The notes: generated by a model not told the origin, from the sequence alone. Positions 8,356 to 15,752 are shown, counted from the first letter of the stretch. The stretch: DNA of 46,189 nt from Paenibacillus sp. FSL R5-0490 (GCF_001956215.1 NZ_MRTQ01000032.1:1-46189); one strand, 5' to 3'. Numbers and translations: made by a program.

Positions 8356-9384
8356 ATGAAGAAACTTCGGATCGGAATTATCGGTGCTGGAGGAATTGCC
8401 CAATCCCGGCATATTCCCGTTTTAATGAAATTATCGGACAGTGCTTCCATAACAGCTATCTGCGATGTGAATGAGGATATTGCACTGCAGGCTGCAAAGA
8501 AGTTTGGGATTAGCAGCGTTTTTACAGATTATAAAGAAGTTTTCAATGAAACAGATGCCGTGGTTATTTGTACACCGAATAAGTTTCATGCTGAAATTAC
8601 TGCTGCTGCGCTGGAGGCCGGGCTGCATGTTTTGTGTGAGAAGCCGATGGCCATGACAGAAGAAGAATGCAGAAAAATGATCGATGCAAGAGACAGGTCC
8701 GGGAAGGTATTGGCCATTGCTTATCACTACCGGTTTATGAAAGAGGCACAGGCTGCCAAGAAACTAATTTCAGAAAATGAAATAGGCACTCCGTTTGCAG
8801 CCAGAGCAAGAGCGATGAGAAGAAGAAAGGTGCCGGGGTGGGGTGTTTTTACCAATAAGGAACTCCAGGGAGGCGGAAGCTTGATTGATTACGGCTGCCA
8901 TTTGCTCGACCTCTCTCTTTGGCTTCTGGGAAACCCGGCGGAAACGGAGGTATCCGGTACAGCTTATAATACATTAAGCAAAATGCCTGATCAGGTGAAT
9001 CTATGGGGCAGCTTTGACCATCAATCCTTTGATGTAGACGATCATGTGACAGCTTACATAAAATTTGCAAATGGCGCTTCCCTTCTTTTTGAGACTTCCT
9101 GGTCAGCCAATATTGAAAGGGATGATAAAAGCCTCAGCCTTTCAGGGCAGCATGGAGGGATTGATTTATTTCCATTCAGGTTAAATCAATCTAAATATGG
9201 GATGCTCCTGAATACACATTCAGAGTGGCTCCCGGGAGAGGAAGACTATGCTTTAACACAGGCACGGAACTTTATCAACAGCTGTTTGGGCAGCGAAGAA
9301 TTTATGGTTAAAGCAGAAGAAGCACTGCAGACAACCAGGATTATTGATGCAATTTACAGCAGCAGCAAACGAGAATTATATTAG
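8356..9384 (+). CDS. Gfo/Idh/MocA-family NAD(P)-dependent oxidoreductase (second of two)
   Basis: Also 342 residues, with GIIGAGGIAQSRH, CTPNKFH, CEKPMAMT and the C-terminal motif GGGSLIDYGCHLLDL. It is clearly a paralogue of the preceding gene but diverged throughout, so it is more likely to have a different substrate position than to be a recent duplication. Start ATG at 8356 follows the previous stop by 9 bases, with a GAGGTG site overlapping that stop. Confidence 0.9.
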   Translation: MKKLRIGIIGAGGIAQSRHIPVLMKLSDSASITAICDVNEDIALQAAKKFGISSVFTDYKEVFNETDAVVICTPNKFHAEITAAALEAGLHVLCEKPMAMTEEECRKMIDARDRSGKVLAIAYHYRFMKEAQAAKKLISENEIGTPFAARARAMRRRKVPGWGVFTNKELQGGGSLIDYGCHLLDLSLWLLGNPAETEVSGTAYNTLSKMPDQVNLWGSFDHQSFDVDDHVTAYIKFANGASLLFETSWSANIERDDKSLSLSGQHGGIDLFPFRLNQSKYGMLLNTHSEWLPGEEDYALTQARNFINSCLGSEEFMVKAEEALQTTRIIDAIYSSSKRELY

Positions 9385-9396
9385 GGAGGGGATTTT

Positions 9397-10365
9397 GTGA
9401 AGCTCGGCGTATTTACCGTATTATTTGCTGATAAAAATTTTGAAGATATGCTCGATCATGTGAAAGCTGCAGGACTTAAGGCTGTCGAAATCGGAACGGG
9501 AGCCTATCCCGGTAACGCTCACTGCAGCCTGCAGGAGCTTTTGGAAAGCAACGAGCTCCGTGATGATTACCTGAACAAGATTTTGTCGAGGGGGCTTGAA
9601 ATTAGTGCATTCAGCTGTCATGGCAATCCGATCTCACCTGATAAAGCATTTGCAGAGGAATCGGACCGTGTATTATACGACACGATTAAGTTAGCCAGCT
9701 TAATGAATGTTCCGGTTGTTAACTGTTTTTCCGGCACTGCTGGTGACGGGGAAGGGGCAAAGCATCCGAATTGGCCGGTTGCACCGTGGCCAAATGAGTA
9801 TGGAGAAGTGCTGAAATGGCAATGGGAGGAGAAGCTCATTCCTTACTGGAAGAAAGCAGGACAATTTGCCAAAGACCATAATGTGAAAATTGGTCTCGAA
9901 CTGCATGGAGGATTTCTAGTGCACACTCCTTACACACTTTTAAAATTAAGGGAAGAAACATGTGACGCCATTGGGGCCAATCTGGATCCAAGCCATTTAT
10001 GGTGGCAGGGCATCGACCCCGTGGCAGCAATCAAGATACTGGGAAGAGAAAATGCCATTCATCATTTTCATGCTAAAGATACCTATATTGATCAGGAAAA
10101 TGTGAATATGTACGGGTTAACGGATATGCAGCCGTATGGCAATGTCCAGACCAGGGCGTGGACATTCAGGTCAGTCGGGTGCGGACACAGCCTGCAGGAA
10201 TGGTCTGATATGATGAGCGCTTTGCGCACATTTGGCTATGACTATGTTGTCAGCATTGAGCACGAAGATCCGCTTATGTCGATTGAAGAAGGATTTACAA
10301 GAGCAGTAAGGAACCTTAAATCGATCTTAATCGAAGAGCAGCCTTCGGAAATGTGGTGGGTATAA
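9397..10365 (+). CDS. Sugar phosphate isomerase/epimerase-like TIM-barrel protein (AP endonuclease 2 superfamily)
   Basis: A 322-residue PF01261-type TIM barrel that closes the operon. Metal-ligand positions of the family are visible: Glu in KAVEIGTG, His in SCHGNP, Glu in IGLELHGG, Asp/His in ANLDPSHLWWQG, His in HHFHAKD and Glu in SIEHEDP. GTG start at 9397 follows GGGAGGGG. Family members isomerize keto-sugars, and some, next to Gfo/Idh partners, cleave 3-keto-glycosides. Either activity fits here; the sequence alone does not decide. Confidence 0.88.
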   Translation: MKLGVFTVLFADKNFEDMLDHVKAAGLKAVEIGTGAYPGNAHCSLQELLESNELRDDYLNKILSRGLEISAFSCHGNPISPDKAFAEESDRVLYDTIKLASLMNVPVVNCFSGTAGDGEGAKHPNWPVAPWPNEYGEVLKWQWEEKLIPYWKKAGQFAKDHNVKIGLELHGGFLVHTPYTLLKLREETCDAIGANLDPSHLWWQGIDPVAAIKILGRENAIHHFHAKDTYIDQENVNMYGLTDMQPYGNVQTRAWTFRSVGCGHSLQEWSDMMSALRTFGYDYVVSIEHEDPLMSIEEGFTRAVRNLKSILIEEQPSEMWWV

Positions 10366-10366
10366 A

Positions 10367-10398
10367 CAGGGAGGGGAACTGGCCCCTCTCTGTTTTTT
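10367..10398 (+). terminator. Terminator of the sugar locus
   Basis: ACAGGGAGGGG and CCCCTCTCTGT form a strong stem with loop AACTGG, followed by TTTTTT. It starts two bases after the isomerase stop. Confidence 0.95.
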
Positions 10399-10419
10399 CG
10401 ACAAATTTCTCAAAAAGGG

Positions 10420-10448
10420 TTGACCATTTACGCTGAATTTAGTACTAT
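10420..10448 (+). promoter_or_regulatory. Sigma-A promoter for the tRNA-Gly locus
   Basis: TTGACC (10420-10425), a 17-bp spacer and TACTAT (10443-10448). The first downstream element is the truncated tRNA-Gly copy at 10515, and the intact gene follows at 10671, so the original tRNA probably began where the truncated copy now lies. Confidence 0.7.
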
Positions 10449-10514
10449 TAAATAGTTGATTCGACAAAATGCAGATTCATATTTGCATTTGTGATTGAAT
10501 ATACATTCATAAAC

Positions 10515-10545
10515 GCGGGTGTAGTTTAGTGGTAAAACCTCAGCC
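10515..10545 (+). pseudogene. Truncated tRNA-Gly (TCC): first 31 bases only
   Basis: These 31 bases are identical to bases 1-31 of the intact tRNA-Gly at 10671: 5' acceptor strand, D arm and 5' anticodon stem. The match stops exactly where the anticodon loop begins. Unrelated sequence follows for 125 bases before the intact gene. The copy cannot fold as a tRNA. It looks like an attachment-site remnant or a partial duplication scar. Confidence 0.9.
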
Positions 10546-10670
10546 ACGAGCGACACATTCATGAATCAGCTTCGAGTTGCCTCGACGCATAGGCTACCAT
10601 GAGTAAGCTTTTAGAGGAAGAGGCATGCAAGAACGGGAAAGAAGTCAGCAGCTGATAATTATATATAAAT
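10546..10670. other. Sequence of unknown origin between truncated and intact tRNA-Gly
   Basis: A 125-bp insert-like stretch. It holds a possible 18-residue reading frame (ATG 10599 to TGA 10655, MSKLLEEEACKNGKEVSS) without a good ribosome site, and TGCCTC/GAGGCA arms about 30 bases apart. It may be what remains of an element that entered the tRNA anticodon loop. I do not recognise it. Confidence 0.4.
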
Positions 10671-10744
10671 GCGGGTGTAGTTTAGTGGTAAAACCTCAGC
10701 CTTCCAAGCTGATGATGAGGGTTCGATTCCCTTCACCCGCTCCA
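10671..10744 (+). tRNA. tRNA-Gly (TCC)
   Basis: Intact cloverleaf: acceptor stem GCGGGTG pairs with CACCCGC, the anticodon TCC is in CTTCCAA, the T-loop is TTCGATT, and CCA is encoded. Confidence 0.95.
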
Positions 10745-10753
10745 TACATAGCC

Positions 10754-10796
10754 AACGCAGTGTTTCGTTCAAAAAGAACGAGGTATTGCGTTTTTT
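10754..10796 (+). terminator. Terminator after tRNA-Gly
   Basis: AACGCAGTGTTTCGTTC pairs with GAACGAGGTATTGCGTT with several G-U pairs and an A-rich loop, then TTTTTT. Confidence 0.8.
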
Positions 10797-10866
10797 CATG
10801 TTCTTTGGCTATTAAATGAAAAATCGGGCGGCATCCGCAGATTCCACTCGATTTCTTTAGAAGTGA

Positions 10867-11535
10867 CTAACATTCAATTACCTTAAAGCTGCCTTCTCCG
10901 CCATGCACTTGAGTGTACATGTTCATTAATGACTCTGTCATTTTTTCAGCCTTATCCGTTTCCAGAGAAGGGCGCAAATAAACAATTTGAACGGCATTTT
11001 TAGTCTGTTCGGTGACAGCTGTCCTTTCAGAATCCACAAACGGACTGCCAAATGGCCCTTCCGCATCTTCACTGATTATTAAATTGGCAAGCGAATTAGG
11101 TCTTCCGTTTAAGCCGTTATATTCATCGCCTACTTTGCCTAACCTGATAGTCAGATGGCCTGAAAGCTTATCGGCATCATATACGCCGATTGGTATTTGG
11201 TATTCCAGGGAAAAGAAATTGTTAATATCGATGGAGCTGTTGACCGGCTGCAGATAATTTTGTTTTTTAATTCTTCTGTACAGTGCTTCTGCAGAATGGC
11301 GATAGCGGTTGGGATCCCTGCCTGCCGTTTTGAAGATCTGCCGCCATTCTTTGATCCCTTCAAATTCTGTAACACTCTTGTCCTCTAAGTCAAAATAAAT
11401 AGATTCCTGAAATAATTGGAGTCTGCCCTTTACCATTTGAGGAGATTGTCCGACTTCGATATTCTTATATGTAATAAATCCGACTTTAAAATGGGGCAAT
11501 AATTTGCACAGCTCTGGATCTATCATAATTTCCAA
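10867..11535 (-). CDS. B3/B4 tRNA-binding-domain protein (PheT-like domain, COG3382 type)
   Basis: A 222-residue protein resembling the B3/B4 editing region of phenylalanyl-tRNA synthetase beta chain as a free-standing domain. Recognisable stretches are EWRQIFKTAGRDPNRYRHS, NNFFSLEYQIPIGVYDADK, and an acidic segment before VIYLRP-like VQIVYLRPS. Free B3/B4 proteins are thought to bind or edit tRNA or amino acids; the role here is unproven. The start is set at TTG 11535 because GGAGG lies 8 bases upstream; the later ATG at 11526 is 17 bases from it and the earlier ATG at 11574 lies before it. It is a single gene, convergent with the tRNA-Gly unit. Confidence 0.75.
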   Translation of the reverse strand: MEIMIDPELCKLLPHFKVGFITYKNIEVGQSPQMVKGRLQLFQESIYFDLEDKSVTEFEGIKEWRQIFKTAGRDPNRYRHSAEALYRRIKKQNYLQPVNSSIDINNFFSLEYQIPIGVYDADKLSGHLTIRLGKVGDEYNGLNGRPNSLANLIISEDAEGPFGSPFVDSERTAVTEQTKNAVQIVYLRPSLETDKAEKMTESLMNMYTQVHGGEGSFKVIEC

Positions 11536-11609
11536 GCTTTCCACCTCCAAAATTACTTTAAAATAGTTTATCATAATAATCGGTGATTCAATAAATTAAA
11601 GACTTTCAT

Positions 11610-11755
11610 ATAAAGTGAAACTTCAATCAGTGGGGGTTTTCCTTATCCCCCACTGATTGTTAGTCGCGTTCTAGTGTCGCTAAGATCTCCGCTAGTTCAA
11701 CTAAGCCTCTGCCTGCGCGTCGGCAAGTTTCACTGTATCTCACCAATCGGGCCTT
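11610..11755. repeat. Dispersed palindromic repeat, copy A
   Basis: This stretch shares near-identical sequence with the window's last 172 bases (46018-46189). Contained arms are GTGAAACTT (11615-11623) with AAGTTTCAC (11725-11733) as an outer 9-bp stem, and CAATCAGTGGGGG (11624-11636) with CCCCCACTGATTG (11647-11659) as a perfect 13-bp hairpin. Relative to copy B it lacks 34 bases between CCGCTAG and TTCAACTAAG and has 6 extra bases (TCTAGT) near 11670. It has no open reading frame. It lies between two genes transcribed away from it, the B3/B4 gene to the left and queG to the right. Confidence 0.9.
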
Positions 11756-11756
11756 T

Positions 11757-11827
11757 ACGGGCAGTTTGACCCCCGCTTATCCTCCTTTGATTCCTCTGAG
11801 TCTTGAAGTGGGGGTCTTACTGCCCGT
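11757..11827 (+). promoter_or_regulatory. Long hairpin in the queG leader with anti-Shine-Dalgarno loop
   Basis: ACGGGCAGT-TT-GACCCCC (11757-11774) pairs with GGGGGTC-TT-ACTGCCCGT (11810-11827), giving 9 + 7 bp with a symmetric TT/TT internal loop. The 35-base loop contains CCTCCTTT (11781-11788), fully complementary to AAAGGAGG (11856-11863), the queG ribosome site. It follows directly on repeat copy A and may be part of the same element. A role in queG translation is an inference. Confidence 0.6.
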
Positions 11828-11870
11828 TAGACTGCGATACATTTACTTTCGGGCGAAAGGAGGTCATACA

Positions 11871-13004
11871 ATGGACTTTGCACAATTCAAGCAGGAAGTG
11901 ATTGAATACAGCAAAACAATTGGCATTGATAAAATCGGTTTTACGACAGCGGGCACATTTGATGAAATGAAAAATAGGCTGATTCGCCAGCAGGAGCTTC
12001 ACTATCAGTCAGGATTTGAAGAGCCTGATATTGAGAAGAGGGTAAATCCCGGCCTTCTAATGGACAAGCCCAGATCCATTATCTCCATTGCGGTTGCTTA
12101 CCCTTCCAAAATGAAGGTAAGGGTTGTCAGCAAAAGAGGTGAAAGAAGGGGGATTTTCTGTCGGGCTTCTTGGGGGAAGGACTATCATCATATCCTGAGA
12201 GAACGTCTTCAGAAGCTTGAGGAATTCATTCAGTCAAGAATTCCTGAGGCAATATGCAAATCCATGGTGGATACAGGTGAGCTGGTGGATCGGGCCGTTG
12301 CCCAGCGTGCCGGAATCGGCTGGAGCGGAAAAAACTGTTCTATCATCACACCGGAATTCGGCTCGTATGTTTATCTTGGAGAAATGATAACAAATCTGCC
12401 TTTTGAGCCTGATAAGCCAATGGAAGACAGATGCGGAAGCTGCAATAAATGTGTTGAGGTCTGCCCGACAGGAGCTTTAATTCAGGGAGGCCAGCTTGAT
12501 GCACAGAAATGCATTGCCTTTTTGACACAGACAAAGGGCTTTCTCGCAGAGCCATATAGAGAAAAACTGGGGAACAGGCTTTATGGGTGCGATACCTGTC
12601 AAACTGTTTGTCCTGAAAATAAAGGCAAGGATTTTCATCTTCATAATGAAATGGAGCCGGATCCGGAAGTGGCAAAGCCGCTTTTAAGGCCGCTTCTTTT
12701 TATCAGCAACCGTGATTTCAAAGAAAAATATGGCCCGGTCTCAGGTTCCTGGAGAGGGAAAAAGCCGATCCAGCGAAATGCCATCATCGCCCTGGCTCAC
12801 TACAAAGATGAGACAGCGGCAGAAGACCTGATTAAAGTTATGAAAGAAGATCCGAGGCCGGTAATACGGGGAACGGCCGCATGGGCGCTCGGGAAAATAG
12901 GCGGGGAAAAATCACTCCCTGCACTAAAACAGGCATTGCAGCAGGAGAAAGACGGAGAAGTCATTGCTGAAATTGAAAAAGGTTTGAGTTTTTTTGAACA
13001 ATGA
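11871..13004 (+). CDS. queG: Epoxyqueuosine reductase QueG
   Basis: A 377-residue cobalamin- and iron-sulfur-dependent enzyme that reduces epoxyqueuosine to queuosine in tRNA anticodon position 34. The catalytic region includes MVDTGELVDRAVAQ with Asp134. Two ferredoxin-like clusters follow: CGSCNKCVEVCP from about residue 188 and CDTCQTVCP from about 240. HEAT-like repeats lie from about residue 300 to the end (EDLIKVMKEDPRPVIRGTAAWALGKIG). The ATG at 11871 has AAAGGAGG 7 bases upstream. It matches B. subtilis YhbA/QueG in position next to yhbB and cspR. The leader is unusual (see hairpin 11757-11827). Confidence 0.96.
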   Translation: MDFAQFKQEVIEYSKTIGIDKIGFTTAGTFDEMKNRLIRQQELHYQSGFEEPDIEKRVNPGLLMDKPRSIISIAVAYPSKMKVRVVSKRGERRGIFCRASWGKDYHHILRERLQKLEEFIQSRIPEAICKSMVDTGELVDRAVAQRAGIGWSGKNCSIITPEFGSYVYLGEMITNLPFEPDKPMEDRCGSCNKCVEVCPTGALIQGGQLDAQKCIAFLTQTKGFLAEPYREKLGNRLYGCDTCQTVCPENKGKDFHLHNEMEPDPEVAKPLLRPLLFISNRDFKEKYGPVSGSWRGKKPIQRNAIIALAHYKDETAAEDLIKVMKEDPRPVIRGTAAWALGKIGGEKSLPALKQALQQEKDGEVIAEIEKGLSFFEQ

Positions 13005-13008
13005 TGAT

Positions 13009-13033
13009 GGGGAGGGAACTCCCTCCTTTTTTA
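13009..13033 (+). terminator. Terminator after queG
   Basis: GGGAGGGA and TCCCTCC form a compact stem-loop followed by TTTTTT, starting a few bases after the queG stop. Confidence 0.85.
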
Positions 13034-13159
13034 TGGCCTTTTTCTTTTATGAACGCAGAAACTGGCCAGCCCGACGGATTTACTGCAGGATTACGCGAAA
13101 AATTAAGCAATGTCCTTTGCTTCCTCTCATATGTATTGAATAGGAGAGGAGTGAGGTGC

Positions 13160-14038
13160 GTGAGGGACCAGCTTCATGAGCTGTTAAGGAAAAGGGTGCA
13201 GCAGTGCGTTTCCCATTCAAGAAGTTCAATTCATACATGCCCTAAGATTGAAAAAAAGAAAGAATCTCTTTCCGGCCGCTCCGGTGAGATTGTGAAAGCA
13301 CAGGCAACCGGAAATGTGATCAGAGTCGGCCAGGAGAAGGAAGATGTGACTCCGGTCGAATATAGAGTTCACTTCAAATATCTAATTAAACAAAAAGGCA
13401 TATTTTATTTGGAAGAAGAGATTGAAGAGCGGATAGCCGACTTCTATAAAGGAGTATTTGTTGAAGACCGGGAGAAAAATCCTTTTAAAGAAATTATCAA
13501 GGAAGAAGCGTTTCCAACCCGGGAATTTGAAGAGGAAGAAAGATACGAGTATGAATATGACCGCATGAAGGCAGTACAGTATGCAGAAAAATGGTGGAAC
13601 AGCTATAATCCGGCTTATAAGAAATTTGAGGTGGACTGCACCAATTATATTTCCCAGTGTCTTCATGTGGGCGGAGGCCCAATGAGGGGATATCCCAACC
13701 GCGGTAAAGGCTGGTGGATGAGAAGCGGGAATTGGAGCTACAGCTGGACAGTAGCGAATTCAATGCGGTGGTATCTGCCCAGTTCAAATTCAGGGCTGAG
13801 GGCTGAGGAAGTCTCCAGTCCGGATCAGCTCTTAATAGGAGATGTCATTTGCTATGATTTCCAGGGAGACGGGCGCTTTGACCATACCACGATCGTGACG
13901 GGCAAAGATGCTTCAGGAATGCCCCTCGTCAATGCCCACACCTATAACAGCCGAATGCGCTATTGGGCTTATGAAGATTCAACAGCTTATACACCAAATA
14001 TTAAATATAAATTTTTGACAATTACTGATGATCAGTAA
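13160..14038 (+). CDS. YhbB-like protein with C-terminal amidase-like domain (Amidase_6 family)
   Basis: About 292 residues. The N-terminal half is charged and poorly conserved; a likely catalytic domain starts near residue 140 with YDRMKAVQYAEKWWNSYNPAYKKF, then VDCTNYISQCLHVGGGPM, which supplies a candidate catalytic Cys. A His lies in GRFDHTTIVTGKD and another in LVNAHTYNSRMRYW. This Cys/His pattern is typical of the putative amidase domain found in spore and cell-wall-related Bacillus proteins. GTG 13160 is chosen for the GGAGAGGAG site upstream; the frame is open back to 13001 but crosses the queG terminator. The neighbourhood equals B. subtilis yhbA-yhbB-cspR. Confidence 0.8.
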   Translation: MRDQLHELLRKRVQQCVSHSRSSIHTCPKIEKKKESLSGRSGEIVKAQATGNVIRVGQEKEDVTPVEYRVHFKYLIKQKGIFYLEEEIEERIADFYKGVFVEDREKNPFKEIIKEEAFPTREFEEEERYEYEYDRMKAVQYAEKWWNSYNPAYKKFEVDCTNYISQCLHVGGGPMRGYPNRGKGWWMRSGNWSYSWTVANSMRWYLPSSNSGLRAEEVSSPDQLLIGDVICYDFQGDGRFDHTTIVTGKDASGMPLVNAHTYNSRMRYWAYEDSTAYTPNIKYKFLTITDDQ

Positions 14039-14101
14039 TTTGTATGGTGATTTCAACGTGATATAATAACACATGCAGATTTAATTTTAGAGGTGAAAAA
14101 A

Positions 14102-14575
14102 GTGGGATTGCATGTAGTATTATATCAGCCGGAAACTCCGGCCAACACAGGCAATATAGCCCGTACCTGCGCGGCTACTGATACGACATTACATCTGATC
14201 CGGCCGCTCGGCTTTTCAACAGATGATAAAATGCTGAAGCGGGCAGGCTTGGATTACTGGCAATTTGTAAAAATTGTTTATCATGATTCATTGGACGATT
14301 TCTTTAAAAGCACTGAACATGGGGAATACTTCTACTTAACGAAGGATGGCACCAAGTCATATTCCACTTTTGACTATAGCAAAGTCGAGAAGGATTATTA
14401 TTTTATTTTCGGCAAGGAAACGACCGGTCTTCCCAATGTTGTTATTGAAAACAGCAAAGAGCGCTTATTAAAGGTTCCAATTAACGATAATATCCGTTCG
14501 CTTAACTTATCCAACACTGCTGCCATTCTTGTCTATGAAGCACTGCGACAGCAGGAATACTTACATTTAACATAG
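14102..14575 (+). CDS. trmL: tRNA (cytidine/uridine-34-2'-O)-methyltransferase TrmL (CspR)
   Basis: A 157-residue SPOUT-class methyltransferase that 2'-O-methylates the wobble base of tRNA-Leu. It has all three SPOUT motifs: NTGNIARTCAATDTTLHLI at the N-terminus, FGKETTGLP near residue 100, and VPINDNIRSLNLSNTAAI forming the trefoil knot. GTG 14102 is preferred: AGAGGTG ends 6 bases before it and family members begin at this LHVVLYQPE segment; GTG 14093 lies inside that ribosome site. Two wobble-position enzymes (QueG and TrmL) are thus near neighbours. Confidence 0.95.
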   Translation: MGLHVVLYQPETPANTGNIARTCAATDTTLHLIRPLGFSTDDKMLKRAGLDYWQFVKIVYHDSLDDFFKSTEHGEYFYLTKDGTKSYSTFDYSKVEKDYYFIFGKETTGLPNVVIENSKERLLKVPINDNIRSLNLSNTAAILVYEALRQQEYLHLT

Positions 14576-14584
14576 GAAAACACA

Positions 14585-14613
14585 GGGCCTGAATGATTAT
14601 CAGGCCTTTTTCT
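14585..14613 (+). terminator. Terminator after trmL
   Basis: GGCCTGA and TCAGGCC with loop ATGATTA, followed by TTTTTCTTT. Confidence 0.93.
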
Positions 14614-14674
14614 TTGGAGAAAACTTTCTTCTCTGGGTAAAATGAAAAAGTACATATGGAAAGGATGAGATGTA

Positions 14675-15424
14675 ATGAATGAAGTTACCAACTTGCTGAT
14701 GGACCATCGTTCCGTCCGGAATTTTGAAGACAGGCCTCTGTCAAAAGAGCAGATTGAAACAATTGTACTATCTGCTCAAGCTGCTTCCACTTCAAGTTTT
14801 GTCCAGGCCTATTCAATAATCGGAGTGACAGATAAAGAAAAGAAAGCGAAGCTTGCTGAAATGGCAGGCAATCAGAATTATGTAGCTGAAAATGGCCATT
14901 TTTTCGTATTTTGTGCTGATCTGCATCGTCATGAAGTCATCGGACATATGGAAAATAAAAATGTAATTGCATCAATCGAAAGCACAGAGAAGTTTATGGT
15001 TGCTGTCATTGATGCTGCTTTGGCTGCGCAGAATGCTGCCATTGCTGCAGAATCATTGGGACTTGGAATCTGCTATATTGGCGGAATAAGAAACAATCTG
15101 GAGGGAGTGGCTGAGCTATTAAAAACACCAGACCGTGTGATTCCTTTGTTTGGACTGGCTGTTGGCTGCCCTTCTAAAAAGAACGATAAAAAACCGCGGC
15201 TCCCTCTTCAGCACATTTATCATGAAAATGAGTATAATCAGGATGAAACAGCCTACCGCCAAGAGCTGGAAGTGTATAATAAAATCATTTCCGAGTATTA
15301 TGATGAGCGTACAGGCGGCAAGCGGAAGGACACTTGGACCAGTCAAATTGCCGGCATGCTCGAAAAGCAGACACGCATGTATATGAAGGATTTTGTACAG
15401 AAGAACAAGATGGATTTAAGGTAG
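14675..15424 (+). CDS. NAD(P)H-dependent FMN-containing nitroreductase/FMN reductase, NfrA (NfsA) type
   Basis: A 249-residue flavoprotein of the nitroreductase superfamily. The FMN-binding start MDHRSVRNF, the segment SAQAASTSSFVQAYSIIGV, and AESLGLGICYIGGIRNN match the oxygen-insensitive NfsA/NfrA class, which uses NADPH or NADH to reduce flavins, nitro compounds and quinones. The C-terminal 60 residues (PRLPLQHIYHENEYN... TWTSQIAGMLEKQTRMYMKDF) are the usual dimer-wrapping arm. AAAGGATGAG lies about 9 bases before the ATG. B. subtilis has yhbD at this place, so this gene is a local difference in gene order. Confidence 0.9.
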   Translation: MNEVTNLLMDHRSVRNFEDRPLSKEQIETIVLSAQAASTSSFVQAYSIIGVTDKEKKAKLAEMAGNQNYVAENGHFFVFCADLHRHEVIGHMENKNVIASIESTEKFMVAVIDAALAAQNAAIAAESLGLGICYIGGIRNNLEGVAELLKTPDRVIPLFGLAVGCPSKKNDKKPRLPLQHIYHENEYNQDETAYRQELEVYNKIISEYYDERTGGKRKDTWTSQIAGMLEKQTRMYMKDFVQKNKMDLR

Positions 15425-15440
15425 GAGTATATGGAAATAA

Positions 15441-15477
15441 GAAAAAAGCTGCTGAATAGATCAGCAGCTTATTTTTT
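15441..15477. terminator. Bidirectional terminator shared by the reductase gene and the small membrane protein gene
   Basis: AAGCTGCTGA and TCAGCAGCTT form a 10-bp stem with T-rich sequence on one side and A-rich on the other. Its right part covers the stop codon and last lysine codons of the small minus-strand gene at 15469. Confidence 0.9.
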
Positions 15478-15564
15478 GCTTACGCCTGGCTTGTCATCAT
15501 AGCCGGCAGTGAAAATAGCAGCAAGGAAAGTAACCATTACACCGATAATAATAATTGTACCCAT
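15469..15564 (-). CDS. Small single-span membrane protein, 31 residues
   Basis: The product has a hydrophobic helix (residues 3-20, GTIIIIGVMVTFLAAIFTAG) and a polar tail YDDKPGVSKK, so a C-terminus outside or at the membrane surface is likely. AAAGGAGG is 11 bases upstream of ATG 15564, a strong site that supports translation. The frame remains open further upstream, but without another ribosome site. The stop overlaps the stem of the shared terminator. I do not recognise a named family; the shape resembles regulatory or assembly micro-proteins of Bacillus. Confidence 0.65.
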   Translation of the reverse strand: MGTIIIIGVMVTFLAAIFTAGYDDKPGVSKK

Positions 15565-15752
15565 ATATATGTAATCCTCCTTTAGTGTTATCTCAATAAG
15601 CATGCATGTAAATATAAGCTTATTATAGCCCAAAAATGAAATACTGTGAATGAAAAGTATGGAGTTTTTTTTACAGTTCGATGACGCCTCGAGGAATTCT
15701 AATATTAATTGATCCCCGGAAAAAGTACAAACCAAACTTCTCAATAGTTTAC

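Noticed and set aside
10599..10655. 18-codon frame MSKLLEEEACKNGKEVSS in the tRNA-Gly filler, as a gene
   Set aside because: No ribosome site and too short to judge; kept only as part of the filler description.
11600..11830. CRISPR-like or rRNA-derived explanation for the palindromic region
   Set aside because: No regularly spaced direct repeats, and the sequence does not match rRNA except the short CCTCCTTT word.
13001..13159. Longer start for the YhbB-like protein
   Set aside because: The frame would begin inside the queG stop region and run through the queG terminator hairpin.
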